A DNA stretch of 64,000 nt from Pseudomonas iridis (GCF_017980685.1 NZ_JACXXO010000001.1:310001-374000); one strand, 5' to 3'; counted from the first letter of the stretch, positions 17,379-26,979 are shown. Notes: generated from the sequence alone by a model not told the origin. Made by a program: numbers and translations.

Positions 17379-18449
17379 TTAAAGCAGCGGCGCCACCACG
17401 GGTTCCTTACGCGGCCAGGCATCGAGCACTGCCTTGAACAGCGTCGCCAGAGGAATCGCAAAGAACACACCCCAAAAACCCCACAACCCGCCGAACAGCA
17501 GCACCGCGCAGATAATTGCCACCGGGTGCAGGTTGACCGCCTCGGAAAACAGCAACGGCACCAGCACGTTGCCATCCAGTGTCTGGATGATTCCGTAGAC
17601 CGCCATCAGATAAATGAATTGATCGCTCCAGCCCCACTGGAACAACGCAATCAGCAGCACTGGCACGGTCACCACTACCGCGCCGACATACGGCACCACC
17701 ACCGACAAACCGACCAGCAACGCCAGCAGCGCGGCATAGTTGAGCCCGAGTGCGACGAAAGCGATGTAAGTCACACCGCCGCAAATCACGATCTCGATGC
17801 CTTTGCCGCGAATGTAATTGGCGATCTGCCGGTTCATTTCCTGCGCCACTCGCGTGATCAGCGCCCGCTCACGTGGTAGGTAGCCGCGCACCCACTCGCC
17901 GATCATTGCCCGATCCTTGAGGAAAAAGAACACCAGGATCGGTACGAGCACCAGATAGATCATGATGTTCACCAGCAGCGGCAGACTCGACAGCGAAAAC
18001 GTCAACGCCCACTGGCCGAACTTGCCGATCTCGCCGCGCGCGGCCTCGATCGCCTGCAACACTTGCTCATCGGAGACCAGATGCGGATAGCGCTCCGGCA
18101 GCAGCAGCAGCAAAGATTGCCACTTGGCGAGCATGCCCGGCAGCTCATTGAACAGCGTAATCAACTGGTGCCAGAGCAGCGGCAACACCACGACAATGAA
18201 CAGCATCAGCGCGCCCATGAACAGCGCAAACACCAATCCCACCGCAACAGCGCCTGGTACGCGCAGACGCTCCAGCGTCACCACCAGGCCCTGCATCAGG
18301 TATGCCAGCACCATCCCGGCCAGTACCGGCGCGAGCATGCCGCCGAGGGTGAGCACCGCGGTAAACGCCAGCACCAGCAGCACGGCAAGCACCACGGCTT
18401 CCTCATCGGAGAAGTAGCGCTGAATCCAGTCGCGTAACACTTTGAACAT
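17379..18449 (-). CDS. AI-2E family (PerM-like) membrane protein
   Basis: A 356-residue inner-membrane protein with about eight hydrophobic segments and a large soluble loop around residues 95-150. The segments PILVFFFLKDR, VPYVGAVVVTVPVLLIAL and a DGNVLVPLLFSEAVNLHP region are conserved signatures of the AI-2E transporter (UPF0118/PerM) family. The transported substrate is unknown; exporter and ion-antiporter roles have been proposed for relatives. ATG 18449 with AAGGA upstream is preferred to the TTG one codon earlier. TusA lies 31 bases upstream on the same strand. Confidence 0.85.
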   Translation of the reverse strand: MFKVLRDWIQRYFSDEEAVVLAVLLVLAFTAVLTLGGMLAPVLAGMVLAYLMQGLVVTLERLRVPGAVAVGLVFALFMGALMLFIVVVLPLLWHQLITLFNELPGMLAKWQSLLLLLPERYPHLVSDEQVLQAIEAARGEIGKFGQWALTFSLSSLPLLVNIMIYLVLVPILVFFFLKDRAMIGEWVRGYLPRERALITRVAQEMNRQIANYIRGKGIEIVICGGVTYIAFVALGLNYAALLALLVGLSVVVPYVGAVVVTVPVLLIALFQWGWSDQFIYLMAVYGIIQTLDGNVLVPLLFSEAVNLHPVAIICAVLLFGGLWGFWGVFFAIPLATLFKAVLDAWPRKEPVVAPLL

Positions 18450-18480
18450 CAATAATCCTTAGGTTTTGGCGATGTCGGTT

Positions 18481-18720
18481 TCAGGCTTTTTTCAACCAGT
18501 AACGGTAGACGCCCGCTTCGTCTTCTTCGCGCAGCAGCGTATGACCGGCCAACTTGGCAAAGGTGCGAAAGTCGCGCTGGGAGCCCGCATCGGTGGCGAT
18601 CACCTTGAGCACCGCGCCGCTTGCAAGCTTGTTGAGTTCCATTTTTGCCTTGAGCAACGGTAACGGACAATTCAGGCCGCTGGCGTCCAGCTCTGCGTCA
18701 TGGGCTAAAGCGTCAGTCAT
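18481..18720 (-). CDS. TusA/YedF-family sulfurtransferase
   Basis: A 79-residue protein with the CPxP motif in LDASGLNCPLPLLKAKMEL at residues 9-27; the Cys is the persulfide-carrying residue of the SirA/TusA/YedF family. It may relay sulfur for tRNA thiolation or other cofactors. Start ATG 18720 has GGAG at a good distance. Together with the permease gene downstream it forms a likely two-gene unit, an association also seen elsewhere in Pseudomonas. Confidence 0.85.
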   Translation of the reverse strand: MTDALAHDAELDASGLNCPLPLLKAKMELNKLASGAVLKVIATDAGSQRDFRTFAKLAGHTLLREEDEAGVYRYWLKKA

Positions 18721-18819
18721 TGCGTCACTCCGTATCAGGTCAGTCGAGCAGCCTAGAATATCTGGTCGCAAGCCCGGTGTCCGGCTACAGTAAGGTCTTT
18801 GTCTTCTAAGGCTTTGTGC

Positions 18820-20253
18820 ATGACTTTTCTGCGCCCTACCCTGCTGACGCTCGCTTGCCTGCTCGCCTCACCAGGCTTTGCCGACGATCTGCCGTCACTC
18901 GGCGACGCCAGTTCTGCCATCGTCTCGCCGCAACAGGAATACCAGCTCGGTCGCGCCTGGCTGGCCATGTTGCGCAGCCAGGTTTCACAGCTAAATGATC
19001 CGCAACTCAAAGACTATGTCGAATCCAGCGTTTACAAGCTGGTGGAGACCAGCCAGGTCAGCGACCGACGCCTGGAGTTCATCCTGATCAACAGCCCTCA
19101 GCTCAACGCCTTCGCGGCGCCGGGCGGCGTGGTCGGGGTCAACGGCGGTTTGTTCCTCAACGCACAGACCGAGGGCGAATACGCTTCGGTGCTGGCTCAC
19201 GAATTGGCTCACCTGTCGCAGCGCCACTTTGCGCGCGGCGTCGAAGCTTCGCAACGCATGCAAGTGCCGATGATGGCGGCGCTGCTGGCCGGCATCGTGA
19301 TTGCAGCGGCCGGCGGCGGTGACGCCGGGATCGCGACCATTGCCGGTACTCAGGCAGCGGCGCTTCAGGAGCAGCGGCGTTTCTCCCGCCAGAACGAGCA
19401 GGAGGCCGACCGTATCGGCATCCTCAATCTGGAAAAGGCTGGATACGACCCACGCTCGATGCCAACCATGTTCGAGCGCTTGATGCGTCAATACCGCTTC
19501 GACGCCAAACCACCGGAATTCCTGCTGACTCACCCGGTGACCGAATCACGGATCGCCGACACCCGCAACCGCGCCGAACAGGCCAGGCCCGGAGGCATCG
19601 AAGATACCAAGCGTTATCAGCTGATTCGCGCCCGCGTGCAGTTGATCTACGAAGAGACACCAGGACTGGGCGCCAAGCGTTTCCGTGCGCAACTGGACGA
19701 GAACCCTCAAAACGACGTGGCCCGCTATGGTCTGGCCATCGCGCAGATCAAGGGCGGTCAGTTGAACGAGGCGCGGGAGAACCTCAAACAGTTACTGGCC
19801 AAAGCTCCGAACGAGATCATCTACAACCTCACTCAGATCGATCTGGACATCACCAACAATCGCCTGCCCGATGCCCAGTCGCGGGTTGAGCGAATGCTCA
19901 CGCAATACCCCGGCAACTATCCACTGAATCAGGTTCGAGTCGATCTTCTGCTCAAGCAGAACCGCGCGGCGGATGCCGAAAAAGCGCTGGAAGGATTGCT
20001 CAAGACTCGCCCGGATGATCCGGATGTCTGGTATCAGGTTGCCGAAACCCGTGGCTTGTCTGGCAACATCATTGGCCTGCACCAGGCGCGTGCCGAATAC
20101 TTTGCCTTGGTCGGCGATTACCGTCAGGCGATCCAGCAACTGGATTTCGCCAAGCGCAAGGCTGGCAGCAACTTCCCGCTGTCCTCGCGGATCGATGCCC
20201 GCCAGCGCGAGCTGATGGAGCAGGAACGCATGGTCAAGGACATGATGGGCTGA
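18820..20253 (+). CDS. bepA: M48 metalloprotease with TPR domain (BepA-like)
   Basis: From ATG 18820 the protein has 477 residues: a signal peptide ending near GFADD, an M48 zinc protease domain with HELAH at 127-131 and the third ligand in EQEADRIGI, and a C-terminal TPR region (about residues 270-470). This is the BepA/YfgC layout of periplasmic proteases and chaperones that mature or degrade LptD and BAM substrates. An upstream in-frame start at 18799 would spoil the signal peptide. A terminator follows. Confidence 0.9.
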   Translation: MTFLRPTLLTLACLLASPGFADDLPSLGDASSAIVSPQQEYQLGRAWLAMLRSQVSQLNDPQLKDYVESSVYKLVETSQVSDRRLEFILINSPQLNAFAAPGGVVGVNGGLFLNAQTEGEYASVLAHELAHLSQRHFARGVEASQRMQVPMMAALLAGIVIAAAGGGDAGIATIAGTQAAALQEQRRFSRQNEQEADRIGILNLEKAGYDPRSMPTMFERLMRQYRFDAKPPEFLLTHPVTESRIADTRNRAEQARPGGIEDTKRYQLIRARVQLIYEETPGLGAKRFRAQLDENPQNDVARYGLAIAQIKGGQLNEARENLKQLLAKAPNEIIYNLTQIDLDITNNRLPDAQSRVERMLTQYPGNYPLNQVRVDLLLKQNRAADAEKALEGLLKTRPDDPDVWYQVAETRGLSGNIIGLHQARAEYFALVGDYRQAIQQLDFAKRKAGSNFPLSSRIDARQRELMEQERMVKDMMG

Positions 20254-20284
20254 CGCTTCTTCGCGATTGAAATGCTTCAGGCAT

Positions 20285-20315
20285 AAAAAAACCGCCTCTT
20301 TCGAGGCGGTTTTTA
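20285..20315. terminator. Bidirectional intrinsic terminator (bepA / mucD)
   Basis: AAAAAACCGCCTC, loop TTTC, GAGGCGGTTTTTA between the convergent genes; A and T tracts on both sides serve both strands. Confidence 0.88.
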
Positions 20316-20333
20316 TTTACCGCTCAATCCGGA

Positions 20334-21764
20334 TTATTCAGCCAGCTTGAAGGTGATGAAGCTCGCACGGCCTTGACGCAGAACGCGCATCGACACCGAA
20401 CGGTTCTTCGGCAGCGCCTTGGCGATCTCGGCGAACTCCTTGCTGGAGCCGATGGCCTGGTTGTTCAGGTGAGTGATGACATCACCCGGTTGCAGACCGA
20501 TCAGGGCAGCAGGACCGTCCTGCACTTCCTTGATCACCACACCACCTTTGAGGTCGTAGGTTTTCTTCTGTTCAGCCGTCAGCTCGGCCACGGCAACGCC
20601 GAGGCGGTTGCTGCTGGTTTCAGCGCCAGACTTCGGCAGCGCATCCAGCTCTTTTTCTTCATCCGGGATAGCGCCAACCGTCAGCTCGACGTTTTTGCGC
20701 TTACCATCACGGATCACTTCCAGATTGGCTTTCGCGCCAGACTTCAGTGCGCCAACCAGATGCGGCAAATCGGCAGACATGACGATCGGTTGACCGTTCA
20801 TGCTCAGGATCACGTCGCCCACTTGCAGACCGCCCTTGGCAGCCGGACCGTCATCCTGAATCTGTGCAACCAGCGCACCGGCCGGTTTATCAAGCCCGAA
20901 CGATTCGGCCAGATCCTTGTTAACTTCCTGGATGACTACGCCCAGCCAGCCGCGGCTGACCTTGCCACCGCTCTTCAATTGATTGGAAACGTCCATCGCC
21001 ACATCGATAGGGATCGCGAACGAAACGCCCATGAAGCCGCCGGAACGGGTGTAGATCTGCGAGTTGATCCCGACCACTTCACCGTTCAGGTTGAACAGCG
21101 GGCCGCCGGAGTTGCCCGGGTTGATCGGCACGTCGGTCTGGATGAACGGCACGTAGTTTTCGTTCGGCAGGCTGCGGCCAACGGCGCTGACGATGCCTTG
21201 GGTAACGGTGTGGTCAAAGCCGAATGGCGAACCGATTGCCACTACCCACTGACCAGCTTTCAAATCCTGGGATTTGCCGAGTTTGAGTACCGGCAGATCC
21301 TTCCCTTCGATTTTCAGCAGGGCCACGTCGGAACGCGGATCGGTGCCGACCAGTTTGGCTTTCATTTCGCTGCGATCAGCCAGACGGACGAGAATCTCGT
21401 CTGCATCGGCAATCACATGGTTATTCGTCAGGATGTAGCCATCCGGGGAAATGATAAAACCCGAACCCAACGACTGCGCTTCACGCTGACGATCGCCACG
21501 CGGCGAACGCTGCTGAGGTGGCATGCCGCGTTCGAAGAACTCGCGCAGCATTGGCGGCAAGCCTTCAAGGTCAGGCATCTGCTGGTTGACTTTGCGATCC
21601 GGCAGTTTCTGCGTGGTACTGATGTTCACCACCGCCGGCGAAGCCTGTTCGACCAGTTGGGTGAAATCAGGCAGATCGGCCGCTTGCGCAGCAGGGATCG
21701 CCTGACCGAGCAACAGCACGGTGGCGAAAATGGAGAGATAAGACTTCAAGCTAGGTATCGACAT
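20334..21764 (-). CDS. mucD: Periplasmic serine protease MucD (DegP/HtrA family)
   Basis: From ATG 21764 (GGGAG upstream) it has 476 residues: signal peptide ending AAQAAD, trypsin-like domain with catalytic His in TNNHVIADADE, Asp in DPRSDVALLKI and Ser in INPGNSGGPLF, then two PDZ domains (GWLGVVIQEV near residue 268 and NRLGVAVAEL near residue 382). In Pseudomonas MucD clears misfolded periplasmic proteins and restrains AlgU activity. It lies 207 bases beyond mucB with a hairpin between, so it may have its own promoter. Confidence 0.95.
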   Translation of the reverse strand: MSIPSLKSYLSIFATVLLLGQAIPAAQAADLPDFTQLVEQASPAVVNISTTQKLPDRKVNQQMPDLEGLPPMLREFFERGMPPQQRSPRGDRQREAQSLGSGFIISPDGYILTNNHVIADADEILVRLADRSEMKAKLVGTDPRSDVALLKIEGKDLPVLKLGKSQDLKAGQWVVAIGSPFGFDHTVTQGIVSAVGRSLPNENYVPFIQTDVPINPGNSGGPLFNLNGEVVGINSQIYTRSGGFMGVSFAIPIDVAMDVSNQLKSGGKVSRGWLGVVIQEVNKDLAESFGLDKPAGALVAQIQDDGPAAKGGLQVGDVILSMNGQPIVMSADLPHLVGALKSGAKANLEVIRDGKRKNVELTVGAIPDEEKELDALPKSGAETSSNRLGVAVAELTAEQKKTYDLKGGVVIKEVQDGPAALIGLQPGDVITHLNNQAIGSSKEFAEIAKALPKNRSVSMRVLRQGRASFITFKLAE

Positions 21765-21860
21765 ACAGCTCCCGTTACGACGAGCAGGGTTAAGCGATAT
21801 GGAGCAAGGAACACCGGAAACCACCGTCCGGCATTTTTGTTCCGGGAACAACAAACAAGG

Positions 21861-21881
21861 CCAGAGCCGTGAGGCTCTGAC
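21861..21881 (-). terminator. Hairpin between mucB and mucD
   Basis: TCAGAGCCTCACGGCTCTGG on the minus strand forms a seven-pair stem with a four-base loop, followed by a T-containing but imperfect tail (CCTTGTTTGTTG). It could be a weak terminator or processing site between mucB and mucD. Confidence 0.45.
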
Positions 21882-21971
21882 CTATAAAAAACTTTTGGAG
21901 TATTTGCAAATGAAAATGCTCAGCAAACATTTCCAGCTCTCGACGACGAAGTGGAAATGAATGTAATCAGC

Positions 21972-22937
21972 TCACTGCTTGCTGGTTGCAGAGACATCTT
22001 GATTACGCATCGACAGCGCGATTCGTTCGGCGGTGCCAATCGGAATCTCGCCGACAACCGTCACCATTATTTCGCCCTCAGGTGTCGTCAGGCGTCGGGA
22101 TACCGCGACAGTAGGGCCTAACTGCGTCCGGGTGTCGGTAACGGTAGCGCCGTTCAAAGGCTCAAGGAAAACCGAAAAGCGCGCCAGACCATCGTCGTAC
22201 ATCAGACTAGTAACCTGAACCTTGGTTTTTGGGTCTTTGTGCGACGTGCTGCTGGTCAGCTCAAAACCCGGCGGTAGCCAGTCCGAATGCCACATCTGAG
22301 CGGTCTTGACGGCAGAAGCCTTGTCACTGTCGAGGCTAATAACCTTGCAGTCGGCATCTGCCAGCAAGTCTTTATCCGTCGGGACATTGTCAGTATCGAG
22401 GCTGGTGAACTGGAAACGTTCGAGCAATTGCCCCTTGTCGTTCAACAGCAACGACTTCAGCGGCAAACCGGTTTGCTTGTCCAGGTGCAACTCAAAACCG
22501 TAACGGTGCTGGTCACGAGGCGTCAGCGATACGATCACTGCGTCTCGACCAGCCACGCGCGACTTGCCAACGACGGCAAGTTCATACCAGTTTTTCAGCT
22601 TTTTGGGATCGAGAGGACGGGCGGCAGCGTTCGGAGAATCTCCCAGTCCTGCAATCAGGGTGCCGCTCACGCATTGAGTATGTCCATCAATGCGCACGAC
22701 TTCCTGTGCCGAACCGTCGAGCTGAAGCAAACGCTCGCGGACCTGACCATTCTGGACACGATGCCAGATGTTATGGGTAGAAAAACTACCGTTACGCTCG
22801 TAAACGAAAGTACCGTGAAAGCTTTGCTGCTGCTCGGCCTGGCCCAGACGGATCAACCAGTCCTGGGCCTCATCAGCGTGGGCTGGAACAACGAACCAGC
22901 CACTGAGCAGAAGCGAAAGTAGAGGTATGGCGCGCAT
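21972..22937 (-). CDS. mucB: Periplasmic sigma-factor regulator MucB (RseB family)
   Basis: A 321-residue periplasmic protein: signal peptide ending near PAHADEAQ, then the large RseB N-domain (SFHGTFVYERNGS near residue 40) and C-domain (WLPPGFELTSS near residue 217). It binds the periplasmic part of MucA and protects it from AlgW cleavage, and is thought to sense mislocalised lipopolysaccharide. It follows mucA by eight bases. Confidence 0.94.
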   Translation of the reverse strand: MRAIPLLSLLLSGWFVVPAHADEAQDWLIRLGQAEQQQSFHGTFVYERNGSFSTHNIWHRVQNGQVRERLLQLDGSAQEVVRIDGHTQCVSGTLIAGLGDSPNAAARPLDPKKLKNWYELAVVGKSRVAGRDAVIVSLTPRDQHRYGFELHLDKQTGLPLKSLLLNDKGQLLERFQFTSLDTDNVPTDKDLLADADCKVISLDSDKASAVKTAQMWHSDWLPPGFELTSSTSHKDPKTKVQVTSLMYDDGLARFSVFLEPLNGATVTDTRTQLGPTVAVSRRLTTPEGEIMVTVVGEIPIGTAERIALSMRNQDVSATSKQ

Positions 22938-22945
22938 GATCCTCC

Positions 22946-23533
22946 TTATTGGTTTTCCAGGCTTGCGGCACGTGCATAAGGCAACGCGCTTTCAGTACCT
23001 TCGAGCGCAGCTTGCTGAGCATGCTGGCGCAGGTAGCTTGGCAGACGCTGATCATGCCAACCCGGTTGACCTTGCAATACACCGTTGGCCATTGGGCCTG
23101 TGGCTTCGGAGCTCTCGCTGTAGCCTGCCAGAACAGCCGGGCCTTTGACCTGCGGAGTGGCCAGGGTTGGCTGGTTGGACTGCTGGGCCAGTTCAACACC
23201 GGCAATTTCGTCCTGGTTGTACAGGCGAACACCAGCCAGAACGGCAACAGTTACCGAGGCTGCAACAGCCAGACGGCCGAGGTTGCGCCATGGGCTGCGA
23301 GATACTTTGGCCGGGGCCGTTTCGTCTTCCAGCGCAGCAGACACTGCCGCAGCGATATCCAGACGTGGCAGCAGCAGATCCTTGTGCATGGCTGCCCGAG
23401 CGATCTGGTAACGAGCCCAGGTTTCACGGGTTTCAACGTCGTCCAGCGCATTGATCACTCGACGCAATTCCAGTTCGTCCGCTTCGTTATCCATCACTGC
23501 GGACAGCGATTCCTGCAGGGCTTCACGACTCAT
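22946..23533 (-). CDS. mucA: Anti-sigma factor MucA
   Basis: A 195-residue inner-membrane protein: an N-terminal RseA-like sigma-binding domain (MSREALQESLSAVMDNEADE and WARYQIARAAM), one transmembrane helix near residues 86-105 (LAVAASVTVAVLAGVRLY) and a periplasmic C-domain ending AASLENQ. It holds AlgU inactive until regulated proteolysis. It is full length, with no mucoid-type truncation. It follows algU by 30 bases. Confidence 0.95.
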   Translation of the reverse strand: MSREALQESLSAVMDNEADELELRRVINALDDVETRETWARYQIARAAMHKDLLLPRLDIAAAVSAALEDETAPAKVSRSPWRNLGRLAVAASVTVAVLAGVRLYNQDEIAGVELAQQSNQPTLATPQVKGPAVLAGYSESSEATGPMANGVLQGQPGWHDQRLPSYLRQHAQQAALEGTESALPYARAASLENQ

Positions 23534-23563
23534 GGCGTTCCTCTCTTGGCTGTCGCCGCTGTC

Positions 23564-24145
23564 TCAGTTTTCCTGCAACAACGGCTGCAGGGCTTTATCG
23601 ATGGCTTCCCGAGCGCGGAAAATCCGGGAGCGCACGGTACCCACCGGACACTGCATGACGCTCGCAATGTCCTCGTAACTCAGACCATCGAATTCACGTA
23701 AAGTTAAAGCCGTACGCAAATCCTCTGGTAGTTGCTGAATGGTTCGATGGACGGTGCCTTCGATCTCATCCCGCAACAGTGCTCGTTCTGGTGATTCGAG
23801 ATCCTTGAGGCCATGATCGCCGTCGTAGAACTCTGCATCCTCAGAGCTTACATCGCTATCCGGCGGCCGACGGCCGCGTGAAACGAGGTAATTCTTTGCC
23901 GTGTTGATGGCAATACGATACAGCCACGTATAAAACGCACTGTCACCGCGAAAGTTTCCAAGTGCTCGATACGCCTTGATAAAGGCTTCCTGAGCTACGT
24001 CCTGGGCTTCATGGGTGTCGTGCACAAAACGCACGATCAACCCGAGAATTTTGTGCTGATATTTCAGCACCAGCAGATCGAAAGCTCGCTTGTCGCCACG
24101 TTGAACGCGCTCGACCAGCTGCTGATCCTCTTCCTGGGTTAGCAT
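23564..24145 (-). CDS. algU: ECF sigma factor AlgU (RpoE-type, sigma-22)
   Basis: From ATG 24145 (GAGGAG upstream) it has 193 residues, the canonical length. Region 2 (AFDLLVLKYQHKILGLIVRF and DVAQEAFIKAYRAL) and region 4 (LTLREFDGLSYEDIASVMQC then VGTVRSRIFRAREAID) are intact. AlgU directs envelope stress and alginate genes. It heads algU-mucA-mucB-mucD and is divergent from nadB. Two GAACTT-type boxes upstream suggest autoregulation. Confidence 0.96.
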   Translation of the reverse strand: MLTQEEDQQLVERVQRGDKRAFDLLVLKYQHKILGLIVRFVHDTHEAQDVAQEAFIKAYRALGNFRGDSAFYTWLYRIAINTAKNYLVSRGRRPPDSDVSSEDAEFYDGDHGLKDLESPERALLRDEIEGTVHRTIQQLPEDLRTALTLREFDGLSYEDIASVMQCPVGTVRSRIFRAREAIDKALQPLLQEN

Positions 24146-24204
24146 GAACACTCCTCGATAGGCCCGGAGGAGACTTGCATAACTAAACGACCAGACTTGC
24201 AAAC

Positions 24205-24231
24205 ATAGACTCGGGCTTTTCGCAAAAGTTC
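24205..24231 (-). promoter_or_regulatory. Candidate proximal AlgU-dependent promoter of algU
   Basis: On the minus strand GAACTT (24231-24226), a 16-base spacer and TCTAT (24209-24205) match the sigma-22 pattern GAACTT-N16/17-TCtga. It lies 60 bases before the algU start. Autoregulated promoters of this kind are known for algU of P. aeruginosa; activity here is inferred. Confidence 0.7.
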
Positions 24232-24397
24232 TCCCCCTCCAAGCAAGTTTCCTGCGGGCTCTGATTTGGCACGCACGAAAAACGCAGCGCGGGATAAACC
24301 GGCTGCGCGAATAATCTTGTCATCGGTTTCGCCGGTAGGAACCCAGATCGCAGATTCCTCACTGAAACCGACACTGTCCCTTTTTCTGGCACGGTCT

Positions 24398-24425
24398 ATT
24401 GATCTTGGGCCTTTGGCAAAAGTTC
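24398..24425 (-). promoter_or_regulatory. Candidate distal AlgU-dependent promoter of algU
   Basis: On the minus strand GAACTT (24425-24420), a 17-base spacer and TCAAT (24402-24398) give a second, weaker sigma-22-like pair about 250 bases before algU. The 558-base algU-nadB gap holds these two elements and no gene that I can support. Confidence 0.5.
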
Positions 24426-24703
24426 CAATTATTTATAGCCGCACCTGCCCGACATTGAGCAACACTGAACGGAAAAAGGCTGTTTCAGCGCCGATACAGT
24501 CGCCTTCCCCCGAAACCGAGGAAAAATTCTTCCGACGAAGTACCCGGCTTTTTCCGTCACAGTAGTTTCACAATGCCATCTGGGCACGGCTATTGTGCCG
24601 ACCTGCCCCTCTATATACTAGTGGGCTGTGTGGCTGTCTTGACTCGCCGATTCAGGTGTCATGCGCCAACCCCGACCCGGGTCGCTTTGAGCGGAATGCT
24701 GAA

Positions 24704-26320
24704 ATGAGCCAACAGTTCCAACACGATGTTCTGGTCATTGGCAGCGGTGCTGCCGGTTTGAGTCTTGCGCTGACCCTGCCAGGTCATCTGCGCATTGCCG
24801 TATTGAGCAAGGGCGATCTCGCCAACGGCTCGACGTTCTGGGCCCAGGGCGGAGTCGCTGCCGTGCTGGACGACACCGATACTGTCGAATCCCACGTCGA
24901 TGACACCCTGAATGCGGGCGGCGGCCTGTGCCATGAGGACGCCGTACGCTTCACAGTCGAACACAGCCGCGAAGCCATCCAGTGGCTGATCGACCAAGGC
25001 GTGCCGTTCACTCGCGACGAACAGTCCGGCACTGAAGACGGCGGTTTCGAATTCCATCTGACCCGCGAGGGCGGCCACAGTCACCGGCGCATCATCCATG
25101 CAGCCGATGCTACGGGCGCTGCGATCTTCAAAACATTGCTGACCCAGGCCAAAGAGCGCTCGAACATCGAACTGCTGGAACAGCGGGTGGCAGTCGATCT
25201 GATTACCGAACGACGTTTGGGCATGGACGGCGATCGCTGCCTCGGTGCCTATGTGCTCAACCGCGCGACCGGCGAAGTCGACACCTACGGCTCGCGCTTC
25301 GTGATTCTGGCCTCTGGTGGCGCGGCCAAGGTTTACCTCTATACCAGCAATCCCGACGGCGCCTGCGGTGATGGCATCGCCATGGCCTGGCGCTCGGGCT
25401 GCCGGGTGGCGAACCTGGAATTCAACCAGTTTCACCCCACCTGTCTGTACCACCCACAGGCCAAGAGTTTCCTGATCACTGAAGCCCTGCGTGGTGAAGG
25501 CGCGCATTTGAAGCTGCCGAACGGCGAACGCTTCATGTATCGCTTCGACAAGCGCGCCGAACTGGCGCCGCGCGACATCGTCGCCCGGGCCATCGACCAT
25601 GAAATGAAGCGTCTGGGCGTCGACTGCGTCTATCTCGACATCAGCCACAAACCCGAAGCGTTCATCAAGACGCACTTCCCGACTGTTTATGAGCGCTGCC
25701 TGGGCTTTGGCATCGACATCACCAAACAACCGATTCCGGTCGTTCCCGCCGCGCACTACACCTGCGGCGGCGTAATGGTCGATCAGCATGGTCGCACCGA
25801 TGTGCCGGGCTTGTACGCCATCGGCGAAACCAGCTTCACCGGCCTGCACGGTGCCAACCGCATGGCCAGCAACTCGTTGCTGGAGTGTTTCGTCTACGCC
25901 CGGTCGGCGGCGGCAGATATTCTGGCGCAACTGGATGACGTCACAGCGCCAAGCACCCTACCCGTCTGGGACGCCAGCCAGGTGACCGACTCTGATGAAG
26001 ACGTAATCATCGCGCACAACTGGGATGAACTGCGGCGATTCATGTGGGACTACGTTGGCATCGTGCGGACCAACAAGCGCTTGCAACGGGCTCAACATCG
26101 CGTGCGTCTGCTCCTGGACGAGATCGACGAGTTTTACAGCAACTATAAAGTCAGTCGCGATTTGATCGAGCTGCGCAATCTCGCGCAAGTGGCGGAGCTG
26201 ATGATCAGCTCGGCCATGGAACGCAAGGAAAGTCGCGGCCTGCATTACACCCTCGACTACCCTGGCCTGCTGCCCGAAGCGCTCGACACTATTCTGGTGC
26301 CGCCCACCTACGTCGGCTGA
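24704..26320 (+). CDS. nadB: L-aspartate oxidase
   Basis: From ATG 24704 the flavoenzyme has 538 residues. FAD loop [15 protein letters not shown] at the N-terminus, [14 protein letters not shown]-like substrate region [13 protein letters not shown] near residue 124, and [16 protein letters not shown] near residue 381 are diagnostic. It makes iminoaspartate for NAD synthesis. Gene order algU/nadB divergent is classical for Pseudomonas. Its last 32 bases overlap the 3' end of ygfX on the other strand. Confidence 0.96.
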   Translation: MSQQFQHDVLVIGSGAAGLSLALTLPGHLRIAVLSKGDLANGSTFWAQGGVAAVLDDTDTVESHVDDTLNAGGGLCHEDAVRFTVEHSREAIQWLIDQGVPFTRDEQSGTEDGGFEFHLTREGGHSHRRIIHAADATGAAIFKTLLTQAKERSNIELLEQRVAVDLITERRLGMDGDRCLGAYVLNRATGEVDTYGSRFVILASGGAAKVYLYTSNPDGACGDGIAMAWRSGCRVANLEFNQFHPTCLYHPQAKSFLITEALRGEGAHLKLPNGERFMYRFDKRAELAPRDIVARAIDHEMKRLGVDCVYLDISHKPEAFIKTHFPTVYERCLGFGIDITKQPIPVVPAAHYTCGGVMVDQHGRTDVPGLYAIGETSFTGLHGANRMASNSLLECFVYARSAAADILAQLDDVTAPSTLPVWDASQVTDSDEDVIIAHNWDELRRFMWDYVGIVRTNKRLQRAQHRVRLLLDEIDEFYSNYKVSRDLIELRNLAQVAELMISSAMERKESRGLHYTLDYPGLLPEALDTILVPPTYVG

Positions 26321-26741
26321 ACTTGAGCCGCACTCGCAGGCGTCGATGCAAATCCGTCGCCTGCGAGTCCCGTGGTACGCAGATCGATCTGACGCGCCAC
26401 TCACCGCGCAAACGAAAACGCAGCACCACGATCAGCGGCAGTGCAAGGCTGTCCGGTCGCAACTGCACCGCTTGCCAGCCATCCGCCTGATTCCACAATT
26501 GCCAGCCGTCGCCGTCTCGACGCAAACCGCGCATTGCCTTGGGATGACTGAGCAGAATCTGCCGCGGCAACACCCAAAACCCGTGAAGCAGGCAAACGAA
26601 AGCCCCGAGCAAGCTCGCCCATAAGGGAATGGAAAGCACAAACAAGGCACCCAGAGCGAATGCCTGGGCCAACAGATACGCCGCCAGCAACTGCCGTGAG
26701 GCATGCCAGCGGCATTCGGACGTATTACTTGGGCTGAACAC
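26289..26741 (-). CDS. ygfX: YgfX-type small membrane protein
   Basis: A 150-residue protein with two adjacent hydrophobic segments (residues about 18-60) and a basic C-terminal domain, preceded by the conserved [15 protein letters not shown]. This is the YgfX (CptA-like) family encoded beside sdhE. In E. coli it has been described as a toxin acting on cell-shape proteins, but other work disputes this. The start is GTG 26741, which overlaps sdhE by 17 bases. Translation is probably coupled to sdhE. Confidence 0.8.
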   Translation of the reverse strand: MFSPSNTSECRWHASRQLLAAYLLAQAFALGALFVLSIPLWASLLGAFVCLLHGFWVLPRQILLSHPKAMRGLRRDGDGWQLWNQADGWQAVQLRPDSLALPLIVVLRFRLRGEWRVRSICVPRDSQATDLHRRLRVRLKFSRRRWAAPE

Positions 26742-26979
26742 GATCCAGGATCATGCGAACCATGCGTTGCAGCTCCGGATCTTCGGACTCGTTGCGCTCC
26801 ATGAACCAGCCGAACATGTCCTGATCCTCGCAAGTCAGCAGACGGACATACAGATCGCGATCGACTTGGTTCAGGTTTGCGTAAACCTCCTGCACAAATG
26901 GCACCAGCAACACGTCAAGCTCAAGCATGCCGCGACGGCTGTGCCAAAAGAGGCGATTCAGTTCAACTTGTTCGACCAT
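26725..26979 (-). CDS. sdhE: FAD assembly factor SdhE
   Basis: From ATG 26979 (GAGGAGG upstream) an 84-residue protein with the RGxxE motif in [11 protein letters not shown] and the [16 protein letters not shown] segment of the SdhE/YgfY family. It helps attach FAD to succinate dehydrogenase. The longer reading from 27084 runs into the ygfZ promoter and is rejected. First gene of the sdhE-ygfX pair, divergent from ygfZ. Confidence 0.93.
   Translation of the reverse strand: MVEQVELNRLFWHSRRGMLELDVLLVPFVQEVYANLNQVDRDLYVRLLTCEDQDMFGWFMERNESEDPELQRMVRMILDRVQPK

Noticed and set aside
20373-21872. A 499-codon open frame antisense to mucD
   Set aside because: It is a shadow of the protease gene and lacks a ribosome binding site or family motifs.
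24266-24565. A 99-codon open frame between algU and nadB
   Set aside because: No ribosome binding site, no motif, and it covers the algU promoter elements; treated as non-coding.
24659-25930. A 423-codon open frame antisense to nadB
   Set aside because: The plus strand encodes a complete L-aspartate oxidase with all motifs; the antisense frame has no recognisable domain.
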